Shown here one piece after another: positions 16,869 through 25,865 of a stretch of DNA of 64,000 nucleotides (position 1 is the first letter of the stretch; every line of letters starts with the position of its first letter). This DNA is from Sphingomonas turrisvirgatae. GTDB lineage: Bacteria; Pseudomonadota; Alphaproteobacteria; Sphingomonadales; Sphingomonadaceae. A program made the position numbers and the translations under genes. The stretch is taken from assembly GCF_001721295.1 (NCBI RefSeq), contig NZ_MDDS01000012.1:1-64000 (forward strand), in the 5' to 3' direction. The notes beneath the pieces are model-generated. The model was given only the letters and a program-made list of their open reading frames with translations, was not told where the DNA came from and searched no databases.

Positions 16869-19754
16869 TTAGTCTTCGATCAATCCGCGGATGCGGGTCG
16901 CCAGCACGTCCATTGCAAAAGGCTTGGTGAGAACATGCATGCCTGGATCGAGATGGCCATGACTCAAAACGGCATTCTCCGCATAGCCCGTAATAAAGAG
17001 TACCTTCAGGTCAGGCCTGACACTTCGCGCGGCATCTGCCACCTGTCGGCCGTTCATCCCGCCGGGTAGGCCGACGTCGGTAACCAGCAGGTCGATGCGG
17101 ACATCCGCGTTGATGATCGCCAAGCCTGCGGCACCATCAGCCGCCTCGAGTGCGGTGTAGCCGAGGTCGGTCAGCACTTCCGTCACGAGCATTCGCACGG
17201 TGGGCTCGTCATCCACCACCAGCACGGTCTCGCCGACTTCGGCTCGGGGGACATGTCGGCCTGCCTCATCCGCCTGCTCGATCTCGGTCTCGCCAAGATA
17301 GCGGGGGAGGTAGATGCATACCATCGTACCTTCCCCCACCTCGGAGTAGATCGCGACCGATCCCCCCGACTGCTTGGCGAAGCCGTAGATCATCGACAGC
17401 CCGAGCCCAGTGCCCTCGCCGATCGGCTTGGTCGTGAAAAAGGGATCGAATGCCTTTTCTATCACGGCGGCACTCATGCCGGTTCCGGTGTCGGAGACGC
17501 AGAGCGATATGTACTGCCCTGGCTCCAGTCTGCGCTGCTTGGCAGAACGCTCATCCATCCAGCGATTGCCGGATTCGATCGTGATCTTTCCACCGTCCGG
17601 CATCGCGTCGCGCGCGTTTATACACAAGTTCAGGATCGCGTTCTCGAGTTGGCTCGGATCGATCAGACTCGGCCAGAGGCCTGCGGCATTCACGGTCTCT
17701 ATTCCGATGGCCGGGCCAACGGTCCGCCCGATCAGATCCTCCATCCCGGCCACAAGTTGCTTGATGTCCGTCGGCTTGGGGGTGAGCGTCTGCCGGCGTG
17801 AGAATGCGAGTAGCCGGTGGGTCAGCGCTGCGGCCCGCCTCGACGCACCCTGGGCGGCGCTCACATAACGTTCGACGTCAGCGATACGCCCCTGGGCGAT
17901 GCGGATCTGCATCATCTCCAGGCTGCCCGATATGCCGGTCAACAGATTGTTGAAGTCATGCGCGAGTCCGCCGGTGAGCTGCCCGACCGCCTCCATCTTC
18001 TGCGATTGCCGGAGCGCGTCCTGCGCCGCCATCAGTTCAGCGGTGCGCTCCGCCACACGAGCTTCGAGGGTTTCGTTGGCTTCGCGCAGCGCCGCCTCCG
18101 CGCGTTTGCGCTCGGTCAGGTCGAGCATGGCGCCGATCATGCGCACCGCGCGTCCGTTCTCGTCGCGAAAGACGTGGCCTCGATCGAACACGTCGGCGAA
18201 CGTGCCGTCGGCGCGGTGGAACCGGTATTCCGAGGCCCACTGATCGCCTTCGCCATCGATCACGGCATGGATGGCGCCATCCACTCGGTCGCGGTCGTCG
18301 GGGTGGATGTTCGAGATCCACCACTCTCCGGTCGGCACGACTTGATCAAGGTCATATCCGAACAGAACGCTTACCGCCTCGTTCCATTCGACATGGTTGG
18401 TGGCCAGATCCCAATCCCAGATCGCGTCGTTGGTTGCTTTTGCCGCCAGCCGGTATCGCTGCTCAGTCTCGCGCAGCGCCGACTCCGCTGCCCGGCGTTC
18501 GGTCTCGTCGCGAGCGATCTTGATGAAGCCTGCGATGACGCCCCGGGCGTCGTGCAGTGGACGGACCGATCCGTTGGCGAAGATGCGCGTGCCATCTCGT
18601 CGTATGTGCCATCGCTCGTCATTGGCGCATCCTTCGGCGCTCGCGATCACCAGCTCCTGAACCGGCACCCCTGCGGCGCGGTCTTCTTCCGTAAACAGCA
18701 CGTCACTGGATCGACCGATGATTTCACTCGCCGTCCAGCCGAACACGGATTGTGCGCCGGGTGTCCAATCCACGACCATTCCATCCCGATCCGTCGTGAA
18801 GATAGCGTGGTCCCTCACGCCCTCCACGATGCGGCGGCCGCGCTCCTCGCTCTCGCGCAGCTCGGCCTGTGCCCGATGTCCCTCAGTGACGTCATGCCCT
18901 TCCACGAAGATGCCGGTGACCTCGCCGCCTTCGTTCAGGATGGGCTCGTAGATGAAGTCGAGATAGCGCTGCTCCGACTGACCATTCGCGCGGTCGAGGC
19001 TGATTGGCGTGTCATGAGCGACGAAGCGCTTGCCGCTGCGATAGACTTGATCGAGCAACTCGAAGAAGCCTTGGCCCGCGACCTCGGGGAGCGCGTCACG
19101 TGCGGTCCTTCCGACATAGTCCCGTTCCCCTGCCAGGTGGCGATAGGCCGCGTTCGCAAACTCGAAGACGTGATCGGGGCCATTGAGAATGGCGATGAAA
19201 CCGGGCGCCTGCTCGAAGAGCCTGCGCTGACGCTCCATGTCCGCCAGTCGTCGCCGCTCTGCAAGCACCTGCTCGGTGATCTCGACGCACGGGCACAGGA
19301 ACCCGGCGACCAGCCCGGCCTCGTCCCGCACCGGCGTGTAGGAGAATGCGAAATGCGTCTCCTCGAGATAGCCCTTTCGCTGCATCAGGAGCTCGATATC
19401 GTCCATCTGCACCGGCGTGCCAGCGTAAGCCTGGTCAACGATCGGGATAAGGTCGGCCTTGATCTCTGACCAGACTTCCAGAAAGTCGCGGCCTATCGCG
19501 GCGGGATGCTTGCTCGCGAGGATCTCGGCATAGCCGTCATTGTAGAGCAAGGTACGCTGCGAGCCCCACACGACGAACATCGCCTGATTGGCGGTGAGCA
19601 ATACGCCCACCAACGTCCTCAATGGCTGAGGCCAGCGCTCCGGCGTGCCCAGCGGCGAACCAGACCAGTCATGACTGCGCAGGAGCGCCCCGGTCGCGCC
19701 ACCATCTCTGAGAAAGTAGGGCGGCTCGTTTTGATCGTCGGAATTGAGAAACAT
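16869..19754 (-). CDS. Multi-PAS hybrid sensor histidine kinase/response regulator
   Basis: A 961-residue cytosolic protein with no membrane segment. About four PAS domains fill residues 20-560. A HisKA domain follows with the phospho-acceptor His in GGLAHDFNN at about residue 600, then a HATPase domain (GTGLGLSMIYGF) and a C-terminal receiver (VLVVDDEP, with the acceptor Asp in LLVTDVGLPGG at about 890). The start could be ATG 19754 or GTG 19769. It follows the PAS kinase gene by 53 bp and is probably co-transcribed with it and the RsbQ-like hydrolase. The ligand and output partner are unknown. Confidence 0.85.
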   Translation of the reverse strand: MFLNSDDQNEPPYFLRDGGATGALLRSHDWSGSPLGTPERWPQPLRTLVGVLLTANQAMFVVWGSQRTLLYNDGYAEILASKHPAAIGRDFLEVWSEIKADLIPIVDQAYAGTPVQMDDIELLMQRKGYLEETHFAFSYTPVRDEAGLVAGFLCPCVEITEQVLAERRRLADMERQRRLFEQAPGFIAILNGPDHVFEFANAAYRHLAGERDYVGRTARDALPEVAGQGFFELLDQVYRSGKRFVAHDTPISLDRANGQSEQRYLDFIYEPILNEGGEVTGIFVEGHDVTEGHRAQAELRESEERGRRIVEGVRDHAIFTTDRDGMVVDWTPGAQSVFGWTASEIIGRSSDVLFTEEDRAAGVPVQELVIASAEGCANDERWHIRRDGTRIFANGSVRPLHDARGVIAGFIKIARDETERRAAESALRETEQRYRLAAKATNDAIWDWDLATNHVEWNEAVSVLFGYDLDQVVPTGEWWISNIHPDDRDRVDGAIHAVIDGEGDQWASEYRFHRADGTFADVFDRGHVFRDENGRAVRMIGAMLDLTERKRAEAALREANETLEARVAERTAELMAAQDALRQSQKMEAVGQLTGGLAHDFNNLLTGISGSLEMMQIRIAQGRIADVERYVSAAQGASRRAAALTHRLLAFSRRQTLTPKPTDIKQLVAGMEDLIGRTVGPAIGIETVNAAGLWPSLIDPSQLENAILNLCINARDAMPDGGKITIESGNRWMDERSAKQRRLEPGQYISLCVSDTGTGMSAAVIEKAFDPFFTTKPIGEGTGLGLSMIYGFAKQSGGSVAIYSEVGEGTMVCIYLPRYLGETEIEQADEAGRHVPRAEVGETVLVVDDEPTVRMLVTEVLTDLGYTALEAADGAAGLAIINADVRIDLLVTDVGLPGGMNGRQVADAARSVRPDLKVLFITGYAENAVLSHGHLDPGMHVLTKPFAMDVLATRIRGLIED

Positions 19755-19807
19755 CGAGGCGAAACGCACGTCCCTTGAAAAGGGACCATACTTGATCCGG
19801 AACGCGA

Positions 19808-20965
19808 TCAGCCCGCCGCGAAGGGTTCGGAGGCTTCAGGATCACGCTGCGCTGATCCTGACAGCGGCATCGTAAAGGTAAACCGGGTTGCTTCGTCCGT
19901 CGAGCTGACCTTCATCTCGCCGCCATGTGCCTTCGCGATTTCGTTTACAATGAACAGTCCAAGGCCCAGCCCCTGTTGGCTACGCCTAACCGCGCCCCTG
20001 AAAAATGGCTGGAACAGCCGAGCCTGTGCATCAAGTGGGATCGCCACGCCGCCATTTGTCACTGACAATGTCAGCTGACCGTCGCAGCATTCCGCCTCGA
20101 CGTCGATCGGCATGCCCGCGGCGCCATGGGTCACCGCGTTCGAGATCAGGTTCGACGCGAGCTGAGCCATGCGACCGCGATCACAATTCACGGGTCGATC
20201 GAGCGCGAAGCGCGTGATGATCTGCCGGTCGGGAACGACCGCTCTGATTTCATTGACGACCTGCTCGAGTACCGGAGCGAGCGGCTCATCAGCATCACGG
20301 ACAAGCGTCAGGCCCTCGCCGAGGCGGCCTCGCGCGAAATCGAGCACATTTTCGATCAACGCGGTCGCGCGAGATATGCTTGCGCCCATCTCCTTGGCGA
20401 TGATCTGACCCCGGTCGGAAAATGTCTCCTTACTGCGTAGCATGCTTAGACCCGCAGCAAGCGCGGCCAGCGGGTTGCGAAGGTCATGGCCCAGAACGGC
20501 GATGAACTGCTCGCGAAGCATGGAGATGTCGTGCTCGGCGTTGGCTGTGGCTTGGGCCCGATCCCGCGCCTCGACCAGCTCTCTTTCATAGGCCCGCCGA
20601 TCGACAGCTTTAAAAATTGTCATGCGCGTGAAGAGGTGCGCGTCATCCGGTCCTCGCTTCTCGGCCGCATTGACGATCACTGGTACTTTGCCGCCGTTTG
20701 CACCGACGAGATCCAGGGCGAGTTCGTTAACGGTGCCTTGGAGCCGCAGGGTCGGAGCGAGGTGTGTCTCGAAAGCGATCCGCCCTCCGAACGAGAGCAA
20801 GGCGTGGACCGATTGTCCCACCAGCGCATGGGCAGATGTGTCGAGCCAAACAGCCAGCGTCGTGTTCAGCTTCACGATGCGGCCGGCAGGCGATAGCGAC
20901 AAATAGCCGCAAGGCGCGTTCTCGTAGAGGTCCTGCAGATCCTCCGTGGGCGCGGCTTCAGACAA
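19808..20965 (-). CDS. PAS-domain sensor histidine kinase, partner of RsbQ-like hydrolase
   Basis: A 385-residue soluble kinase. The N-terminal PAS domain is LYENAPCGYLSLSPAGRI; HisKA carries AVLGHDLRNPLAAL with the acceptor His at about 158; the HATPase has the N box NLISNAVTHG and G box GLGLGLFIV. The apparent start is TTG 20965, overlapping the end of the hydrolase gene by 8 bp. In Bacillus the hydrolase RsbQ supplies a ligand to the PAS domain of RsbP. An analogous link to this kinase is inferred. Confidence 0.8.
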   Translation of the reverse strand: MSEAAPTEDLQDLYENAPCGYLSLSPAGRIVKLNTTLAVWLDTSAHALVGQSVHALLSFGGRIAFETHLAPTLRLQGTVNELALDLVGANGGKVPVIVNAAEKRGPDDAHLFTRMTIFKAVDRRAYERELVEARDRAQATANAEHDISMLREQFIAVLGHDLRNPLAALAAGLSMLRSKETFSDRGQIIAKEMGASISRATALIENVLDFARGRLGEGLTLVRDADEPLAPVLEQVVNEIRAVVPDRQIITRFALDRPVNCDRGRMAQLASNLISNAVTHGAAGMPIDVEAECCDGQLTLSVTNGGVAIPLDAQARLFQPFFRGAVRRSQQGLGLGLFIVNEIAKAHGGEMKVSSTDEATRFTFTMPLSGSAQRDPEASEPFAAG

Positions 20966-21743
20966 AGGCGCGGATCGCCGCCGTCACTTCCGCCGGCGCG
21001 CTGAGATTCGGGCAGTGTCCGGTGGCATTCAGCAAGCGATATTCGCTGTTCGGGATCTGCTGGTGAACATATTCGCCGACGCAGGTCGGCGCGATGATGT
21101 CCTCGCTACATTGCAGAACGAGCGTTCGAGCCTCGATCCGCGAGAGATCGGCACGATTGTCCGAGAAGAAGGTTACGCGGGCAAACTGGCGGGCAATCTC
21201 CGGATCGGTTGCGCAAAAGCTGTCGGCGAGCGTCTCGCCGAGTTCCGGACGATCCGCATTGCCCATGATCGCCGGCGCCATTGCAGCCGACCATCCCAGA
21301 TGGTTGGCCGCCAGGAACTCGAGTAGCTCGTCCACTTGCCCATGCGAGAAGCCACCTACGTAATCGCCGTCGTCGACATAACGCGGCGAGGGGCCGACCA
21401 TCACCAGCTCGGAGAACATGTCCGGCGCCTTGAGGCTGGCCAATGCGCCGATCATCGCGCTCACCGAATGCCCGACGAACACGGCGTTCGACAGCTGCAA
21501 TGCACGGCCGATTTCGACTACATCATCGGCGTAGCCGCCCAGGCTGGAATATTTCTCGGGATCGTAAGCATTTAAATCCGACCGGCCGGCGCCGACATGA
21601 TCGAACAGGACGACGCGGAAGTCGGCTTCAAACTCTTTCGCCACCAGCCCCCACATATGCTGATCGCAGCCGAAGCCATGCGAGAACATCATGGTGCGGG
21701 AGCCCGCGCCAGAGACTTTCACATTGTTTCGTGCCTGGTTCAT
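20958..21743 (-). CDS. RsbQ-like alpha/beta hydrolase
   Basis: A 261-residue alpha/beta hydrolase. The sequence tracks B. subtilis RsbQ closely as I remember it: FSHGFGCDQHMWG, VVLFDHVGAGRSDL, the nucleophile elbow GHSVSA, VMVGPSPRYV, the acid loop LQCSEDIIAP and the catalytic His in ATGHCPNLS. RsbQ and its plant relatives D14/KAI2 bind or hydrolyse a small hydrophobic ligand. The gene overlaps the following PAS-kinase gene, so hydrolase and sensor are likely made together. The ligand here is unknown. Confidence 0.85.
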   Translation of the reverse strand: MNQARNNVKVSGAGSRTMMFSHGFGCDQHMWGLVAKEFEADFRVVLFDHVGAGRSDLNAYDPEKYSSLGGYADDVVEIGRALQLSNAVFVGHSVSAMIGALASLKAPDMFSELVMVGPSPRYVDDGDYVGGFSHGQVDELLEFLAANHLGWSAAMAPAIMGNADRPELGETLADSFCATDPEIARQFARVTFFSDNRADLSRIEARTLVLQCSEDIIAPTCVGEYVHQQIPNSEYRLLNATGHCPNLSAPAEVTAAIRAFV

Positions 21744-21956
21744 GCGCGCGACACTATCAGCTTCCAGTAGGCGGCGCCACGGAGCTGTCCTCGCGATTCA
21801 GCTCAGCGGCGCCACGTCAGCTATACGCCGCATTTTCGGTCGTACCGCCAAGCCGTCGGATACCCAAATGCTGCCGTTGAATCAGGCTATTGTCGGACGA
21901 TTGCCATTGGTGCGCAGCTACGTGCCTGCTCGATGGAACATCCTGTGGTTCACACG

Positions 21957-22703
21957 TCAGGCGCGCGCGACAGCAATGGCCGAATGGTCGGCGGTCGGCT
22001 CAGCCGCCAAGCAGGCGGCCTTGCGTTCCGAGTAGCGATCGACCAGCTGCACGGCGTGCGGCCGTAACAGGATCGTTAGACGCACCAACTCCTCCATCAC
22101 ATCGACGATGCGATCGTAATAGCTCGATGGCTTCATCCGGCCTACTTCGTCGAACTCCTTGTAGGCCATCGCGACTGACGACTGGTTCGGGATCGTGAAC
22201 ATGCGCATCCAGCGGCCGAGCAGGAGAAGCGTGTTGACGGCGTTGAACGACTGCGAGCCGCCAGACACCTGCATCACGGCCAGCGTGCGTCCCTGTGTCG
22301 GGCGGCGGCCCTTCAGTTCGAGCGGAAGGTGGTCAATCTGCGCCTTCATGATGCCAGTGATCTGGCCGTGCCGCTCTGGACTGCACCAGACCATGCCTTC
22401 CGACCAGAAGGCCAGCTCTCGCAGTTCATGCACCGCCGGATGATCGTCGCCCGCAACTTGATCCGGCAATGGCAGGTCGGATGGATCAAATATCCGTGTA
22501 TCGGCACCGAAGAACTGCAGCAAGCGCGCCGCCTCTTCGACCGCCAGACGCGAGAACGAGCGCTCGCGTAGCGACCCATAAAGCAGCAAGATGCGGGGCG
22601 GCGGTTGATCGTCGCCCAGCCCCATCGCTGGCCGGCGAATGGCATAGGCTGCGTCCAGGGCGGGCAAGCTCAACGGATCGGACAGGACACGGACGCGGCT
22701 CAT
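21957..22703 (-). CDS. arsH: Arsenical resistance protein ArsH (NADPH-dependent FMN reductase)
   Basis: A 248-residue flavodoxin-fold protein with the FMN-binding start [15 protein letters not shown] and the family segments [15 protein letters not shown] and [20 protein letters not shown]. ArsH oxidises trivalent organoarsenicals or works as a quinone/azo reductase. It is the last gene of the arsR-arsC-acr3-arsH operon; its ATG overlaps the acr3 stop by 4 bp. Confidence 0.92.
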   Translation of the reverse strand: MSRVRVLSDPLSLPALDAAYAIRRPAMGLGDDQPPPRILLLYGSLRERSFSRLAVEEAARLLQFFGADTRIFDPSDLPLPDQVAGDDHPAVHELRELAFWSEGMVWCSPERHGQITGIMKAQIDHLPLELKGRRPTQGRTLAVMQVSGGSQSFNAVNTLLLLGRWMRMFTIPNQSSVAMAYKEFDEVGRMKPSSYYDRIVDVMEELVRLTILLRPHAVQLVDRYSERKAACLAAEPTADHSAIAVARA

Positions 22704-23728
22704 GCTGTTCTACCTTCATACCACCCGCGCGTTCGCTTCACGACCGCGACGACCGAAAGCATGACGGGGACTTCGACAAGAACGCCAACGACGGTTGCCA
22801 GCGCCGCTCCGCTTTTCAAACCAAACAGCGAAATGGCGGCTGCCACGGCAAGCTCGAAGAAGTTGGAAGCGCCGATCAATGCTGACGGCGCGGCAACGCA
22901 CCATGCCACGCCGAGCTTGCGCGATAGCCAGTATGCAATGCCGGCGTTGAAATAGACCTGGATGAGGATAGGCACCGCGATCAGCGCGATGACAATCGGC
23001 TGCGCGATGATCTGCTCGCCTTGGAAGCCGAATAGCAGCACCAGCGTTGCGAGCAGCGCCATGAGCGACACCGGCCCAATCAGTGCGAGCACGCGATCGA
23101 GCTCGGCAGGTCCGCCGGATGAAATCAGCGCGCGCCGTATCAACTGAGCCGCGATCACCGGCATCAAGATGTAGAGCACTACGGAAAGCAGCAGCGTGTC
23201 CCAGGGCACTGTGATCGATGCGACGCCAAGCAGAAGCGCAACCAGCGGTGCGAACAGAAACACCATCAGCACGTCGTTTAGCGCGACCTGGCTGAGCGTG
23301 AAGGTCGGCTCGCCTTCGCAAAGGTTCGACCAGACGAACACCATGGCCGTGCATGGCGCAGCCGCGAGCAAGATCAGCCCGGCGATGTAGGACTGAATCT
23401 CGGCAGCTGGCAGAAGCGGCGCGAACAGCCAGCCCAGGAAGAACGTGCCCAGCGCCGCCATTGAGAAGGGCTTCACGGCCCAATTGACGAATAGGGTGAC
23501 GCCGACACCTTTCCAGTGCTGGCGGACCGAGCCGAGCGCACTCAGATCGATCTTCAACAGCATGGGGATGATCATCAGCCAAATCAGCGCGGCGACGACG
23601 AGGTTGACCTTCGCAATCTCAGCGGAAGCGATGATCGCAAAGAAGCCGGGCACCGCGTACCCAAGCGCAATGCCGACCACAATGCACAGTGCGACCCAGA
23701 TCGACAGATAGCGTTCGAACCGGCTCAT
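22700..23728 (-). CDS. acr3: Arsenite efflux transporter ACR3
   Basis: A 342-residue inner-membrane protein with about ten hydrophobic segments and the ACR3 signature [19 protein letters not shown], which contains the conserved Cys needed for arsenite transport. It exports As(III) using the proton motive force. The start at 23728 coincides with the arsC stop, so translation is coupled. Confidence 0.92.
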   Translation of the reverse strand: MSRFERYLSIWVALCIVVGIALGYAVPGFFAIIASAEIAKVNLVVAALIWLMIIPMLLKIDLSALGSVRQHWKGVGVTLFVNWAVKPFSMAALGTFFLGWLFAPLLPAAEIQSYIAGLILLAAAPCTAMVFVWSNLCEGEPTFTLSQVALNDVLMVFLFAPLVALLLGVASITVPWDTLLLSVVLYILMPVIAAQLIRRALISSGGPAELDRVLALIGPVSLMALLATLVLLFGFQGEQIIAQPIVIALIAVPILIQVYFNAGIAYWLSRKLGVAWCVAAPSALIGASNFFELAVAAAISLFGLKSGAALATVVGVLVEVPVMLSVVAVVKRTRGWYEGRTA

Positions 23729-24156
23729 CAGCCGATCCGCCTGCCGGCGCTATCGATCACCTGCTCGCCGTCCTCTTTGGCGAAAGCGCCTTTCTGGCTG
23801 TCCGGTAGAATGTCGAGCACCGCCTCTGACGGGCGGCAAAGCTTAACGCCCAGCGGCGACACGACCAGCGGGCGATTGATCAGGATCGGGTGCGCCACCA
23901 TCGCATCGAGCAACGCGTCGTCGACGAGCGACATGTCATCTAGTCCAAGCTCAGCGTAGGGCGTGCCCTTCTCGCGCAACAAATCGCGCGGGGTAATGGC
24001 GGCGCGATCGACAAGCTCGACGAGCAACGCGCGTGAAGGCGGGGTCTTCACATACTCGACCACGTGCGGCTCAATGCCAGCATTGCGGATCAATCCCAAG
24101 ACGTTGCGAGACGTCCCGCACTCGGGGTTGTGATAGATGACGATATCGAAAGCCAC
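23728..24156 (-). CDS. arsC: Glutaredoxin-dependent arsenate reductase ArsC
   Basis: A 142-residue protein with the ArsC active-site loop YHNPECGTSRN and later LINRPLVVSPLGVKLCRPSE, which carries the conserved Arg residues. It reduces arsenate to arsenite for export by ACR3. GTG 24156 is the probable start, because GAGAGG precedes it and the family begins just before the first beta strand. The longer frame reaching 24225 would run into arsR. Confidence 0.9.
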   Translation of the reverse strand: MAFDIVIYHNPECGTSRNVLGLIRNAGIEPHVVEYVKTPPSRALLVELVDRAAITPRDLLREKGTPYAELGLDDMSLVDDALLDAMVAHPILINRPLVVSPLGVKLCRPSEAVLDILPDSQKGAFAKEDGEQVIDSAGRRIG

Positions 24157-24166
24157 GGCGATCCTC

Positions 24167-24499
24167 TCAGCAACAGGGAGCAAGTTCGGCGACAAGGGGC
24201 GCGCACAACTCAGCGCTGCCCGCACAGCAATCCTTGACGAGGAACAGTGTCAGCGCTCGCAAACCGTCCAGGTCAGCGCGATAAATGATCGAGCGGCTTT
24301 TGCGCTCGGCGCGAACCAGCCTGGCTCGGTACAGAATGCCAAGATGCGCTGACATCGTATTCTGCGGAACATCAAGTTGCCGAGCAATCTCGCCTGCTGC
24401 CATGCCGGTCGGTTCATGCCGAACCAGCAGGCGGAACACATCGAGCCGAGTTGCTTGTGCGAGCGCGCCGAGCGCGCCGATGGCCGAATCACTTTCCAT
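24167..24499 (-). CDS. arsR: Arsenic-responsive repressor ArsR
   Basis: A 110-residue winged-helix protein (GALAQATRLDVFRLLVRH, recognition region VPQNTMSAHLGIL). Its cysteines are not in the classical ELCVCDL position but in a C-terminal cluster (KDCCAGSAELC and a terminal CC), a site used by several proteobacterial ArsR proteins. Release of the operator by As(III) would induce the operon. The ATG at 24499 lies within the operator palindrome, suggesting an extremely short or absent 5' leader. Confidence 0.9.
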   Translation of the reverse strand: MESDSAIGALGALAQATRLDVFRLLVRHEPTGMAAGEIARQLDVPQNTMSAHLGILYRARLVRAERKSRSIIYRADLDGLRALTLFLVKDCCAGSAELCAPLVAELAPCC

Positions 24500-24521
24500 A
24501 TATCCAGCATAGCGGATATAT
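24498..24521 (-). promoter_or_regulatory. ArsR operator palindrome overlapping -10 and start codon
   Basis: ATATATCC (24498-24505) and GGATATAT (24514-24521) form a perfect 8-bp inverted repeat with an 8-bp spacer. On the minus strand the spacer contains TATGCT, a good -10 box, and the repeat overlaps the arsR ATG. Binding by ArsR here would block the promoter. Confidence 0.65.
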
Positions 24522-24599
24522 CACGGTAGACTAGTTCGTCGTGCTTCCCGCATTGCATCACCCGGGATGATGGGCAGGCGTCCCAGCCGGCCTTGGCAG

Positions 24600-25292
24600 C
24601 TAACGCAACCGCTCGGCAATGGCGGCCGCTTCGTCGGTCGTATTGAGCGCTTCACCCGACATTATGGCCTGCGCATGCGCCATCAATTGCGCGGCTGGGG
24701 ACCCGGCCTGTCGATATTCGGCACCCGGTGCCGCCATGCCGCCATAAAGCCGCTCGACCTGCCATTGCTTGCCTGATGCACACGCAATCCCGCCGGTCTC
24801 GGCGTGCTCGAAGCTGCGGCAAAGGCGCTGGTTGCGGTCGCGGAAGGTGACGCCGATGCGGGTTGCGGCATCGTCGGCCTGGGTCGAGGCAAGCTGCGTA
24901 TCGAGTGCGCGGGCGAGGTCGCCGCGAGCCAGCGTGCGGCCATTCTCAATCGCCAGATCGCCACGGGGCATGACGAGCGGCGCCGCGAAAAGGCCGGCGA
25001 CGAGGCTCGCGGCGACCGCGCCGATCCAGAACGGGCGCTCGCTGCGAGCTGGCCGGGACATGAGCGGCACGACCTTGGCTGACTCACGCAACATCGCTTC
25101 GACACCGTCCGGAAGGGGCGCACGTTCAACCGGGGCGAACGCATCGCGCAGCGAGGCGGCAACCGCACGATGACGCTGGACCTGGTCGGCCAGCGCCGGA
25201 TCGGCGGCGATGGCCTGCTCGACGCGCTTGGCCTCGATCGGGCCAAGCTCGCCATCGGCATAGGCCATCAGCTGTTCGGGATCGATCGTCAT
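24600..25292 (-). CDS. Anti-sigma factor (membrane-anchored)
   Basis: A 230-residue protein starting at ATG 25292. Its N terminus, MTIDPEQLMAYADGELG, is typical of anti-sigma factors paired with ECF sigma factors, but the zinc-binding HxxxCxxC motif is absent. One membrane segment (FWIGAVAASLVAGLFAAPLVM) separates this cytoplasmic domain from a periplasmic domain. Its start overlaps the sigma-factor stop (ATGA). It should hold the ECF factor inactive until an envelope signal arrives. Confidence 0.8.
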   Translation of the reverse strand: MTIDPEQLMAYADGELGPIEAKRVEQAIAADPALADQVQRHRAVAASLRDAFAPVERAPLPDGVEAMLRESAKVVPLMSRPARSERPFWIGAVAASLVAGLFAAPLVMPRGDLAIENGRTLARGDLARALDTQLASTQADDAATRIGVTFRDRNQRLCRSFEHAETGGIACASGKQWQVERLYGGMAAPGAEYRQAGSPAAQLMAHAQAIMSGEALNTTDEAAAIAERLR

Positions 25293-25831
25293 GCCGCTTC
25301 TCCTAGCCGGGCCATCAGCGCCTCGCGCCCGCGCACCAGCCGCGAGGTGAGCGTTCCCATCGGAATGTCGAGGATTTCCGCAGCTTCCTTGTAGCCAAAC
25401 CCTTCGATCACGACGAGCGCCACCGCCTCGCGCTGCTGGGGCGGCAGCTGGCGCAGCGCGACGCCAACCTTGCCTAGTTCGACCACCGCTTCCTGATTGC
25501 CCGCCGTGCCGAGCAATTCGCCCGCGTCGGGCGGCACGAAGGTCTCGCCGCGCCTCGTCTCGGCGCGAACGGTGTCGATCCACAGATTGCGCATCAGGCG
25601 ATACATCCAGCTGTCCAGTCGCGTGCCCGGCTCCCATTGCTCGCGCCGAAGCAGCGCCCGCTCGACCGATGCCTGCAGCAGGTCGTCCGCATCCGCCGCA
25701 TTGCGCGCCAGCGCATGAGCGAAACGGCGTAGCCGCGGCAGGTGATCGAGCAGTTGCTCTTGGAAGCGCAACCAACGGGTTCCTTCAAGTTCGCGGATGA
25801 AACGGACGCGGCGATCCGTTTCATCCAGCAT
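25289..25831 (-). CDS. ECF RNA polymerase sigma factor
   Basis: A 180-residue sigma factor. Region 2 is at NAADADDLLQASVERALL and RLDSWMYRLMRNLWIDTVR; region 4 is at LPPQQREAVALVVIEGFGY with the helix-turn-helix AAEILDIPMGTLTSRLVRG. ATG 25831 was chosen because the next upstream ATG would overlap the divergent protease start. It is paired with the downstream anti-sigma gene and divergent from a secreted protease, which may be a target or a signal source. That link is inference. Confidence 0.88.
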   Translation of the reverse strand: MLDETDRRVRFIRELEGTRWLRFQEQLLDHLPRLRRFAHALARNAADADDLLQASVERALLRREQWEPGTRLDSWMYRLMRNLWIDTVRAETRRGETFVPPDAGELLGTAGNQEAVVELGKVGVALRQLPPQQREAVALVVIEGFGYKEAAEILDIPMGTLTSRLVRGREALMARLGEAA

Positions 25832-25865
25832 GACGCAGAATTTTTCCAGCGCTAGGATCGCGCGC

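Noticed and set aside
17817..19469. 550-codon open frame on the + strand
   Set aside because: It is antisense to the multi-PAS kinase, whose domains are unmistakable.
24157..24225. Longer arsC start
   Set aside because: It would extend into arsR; the GTG at 24156 has a ribosome-binding site and gives the normal family length.
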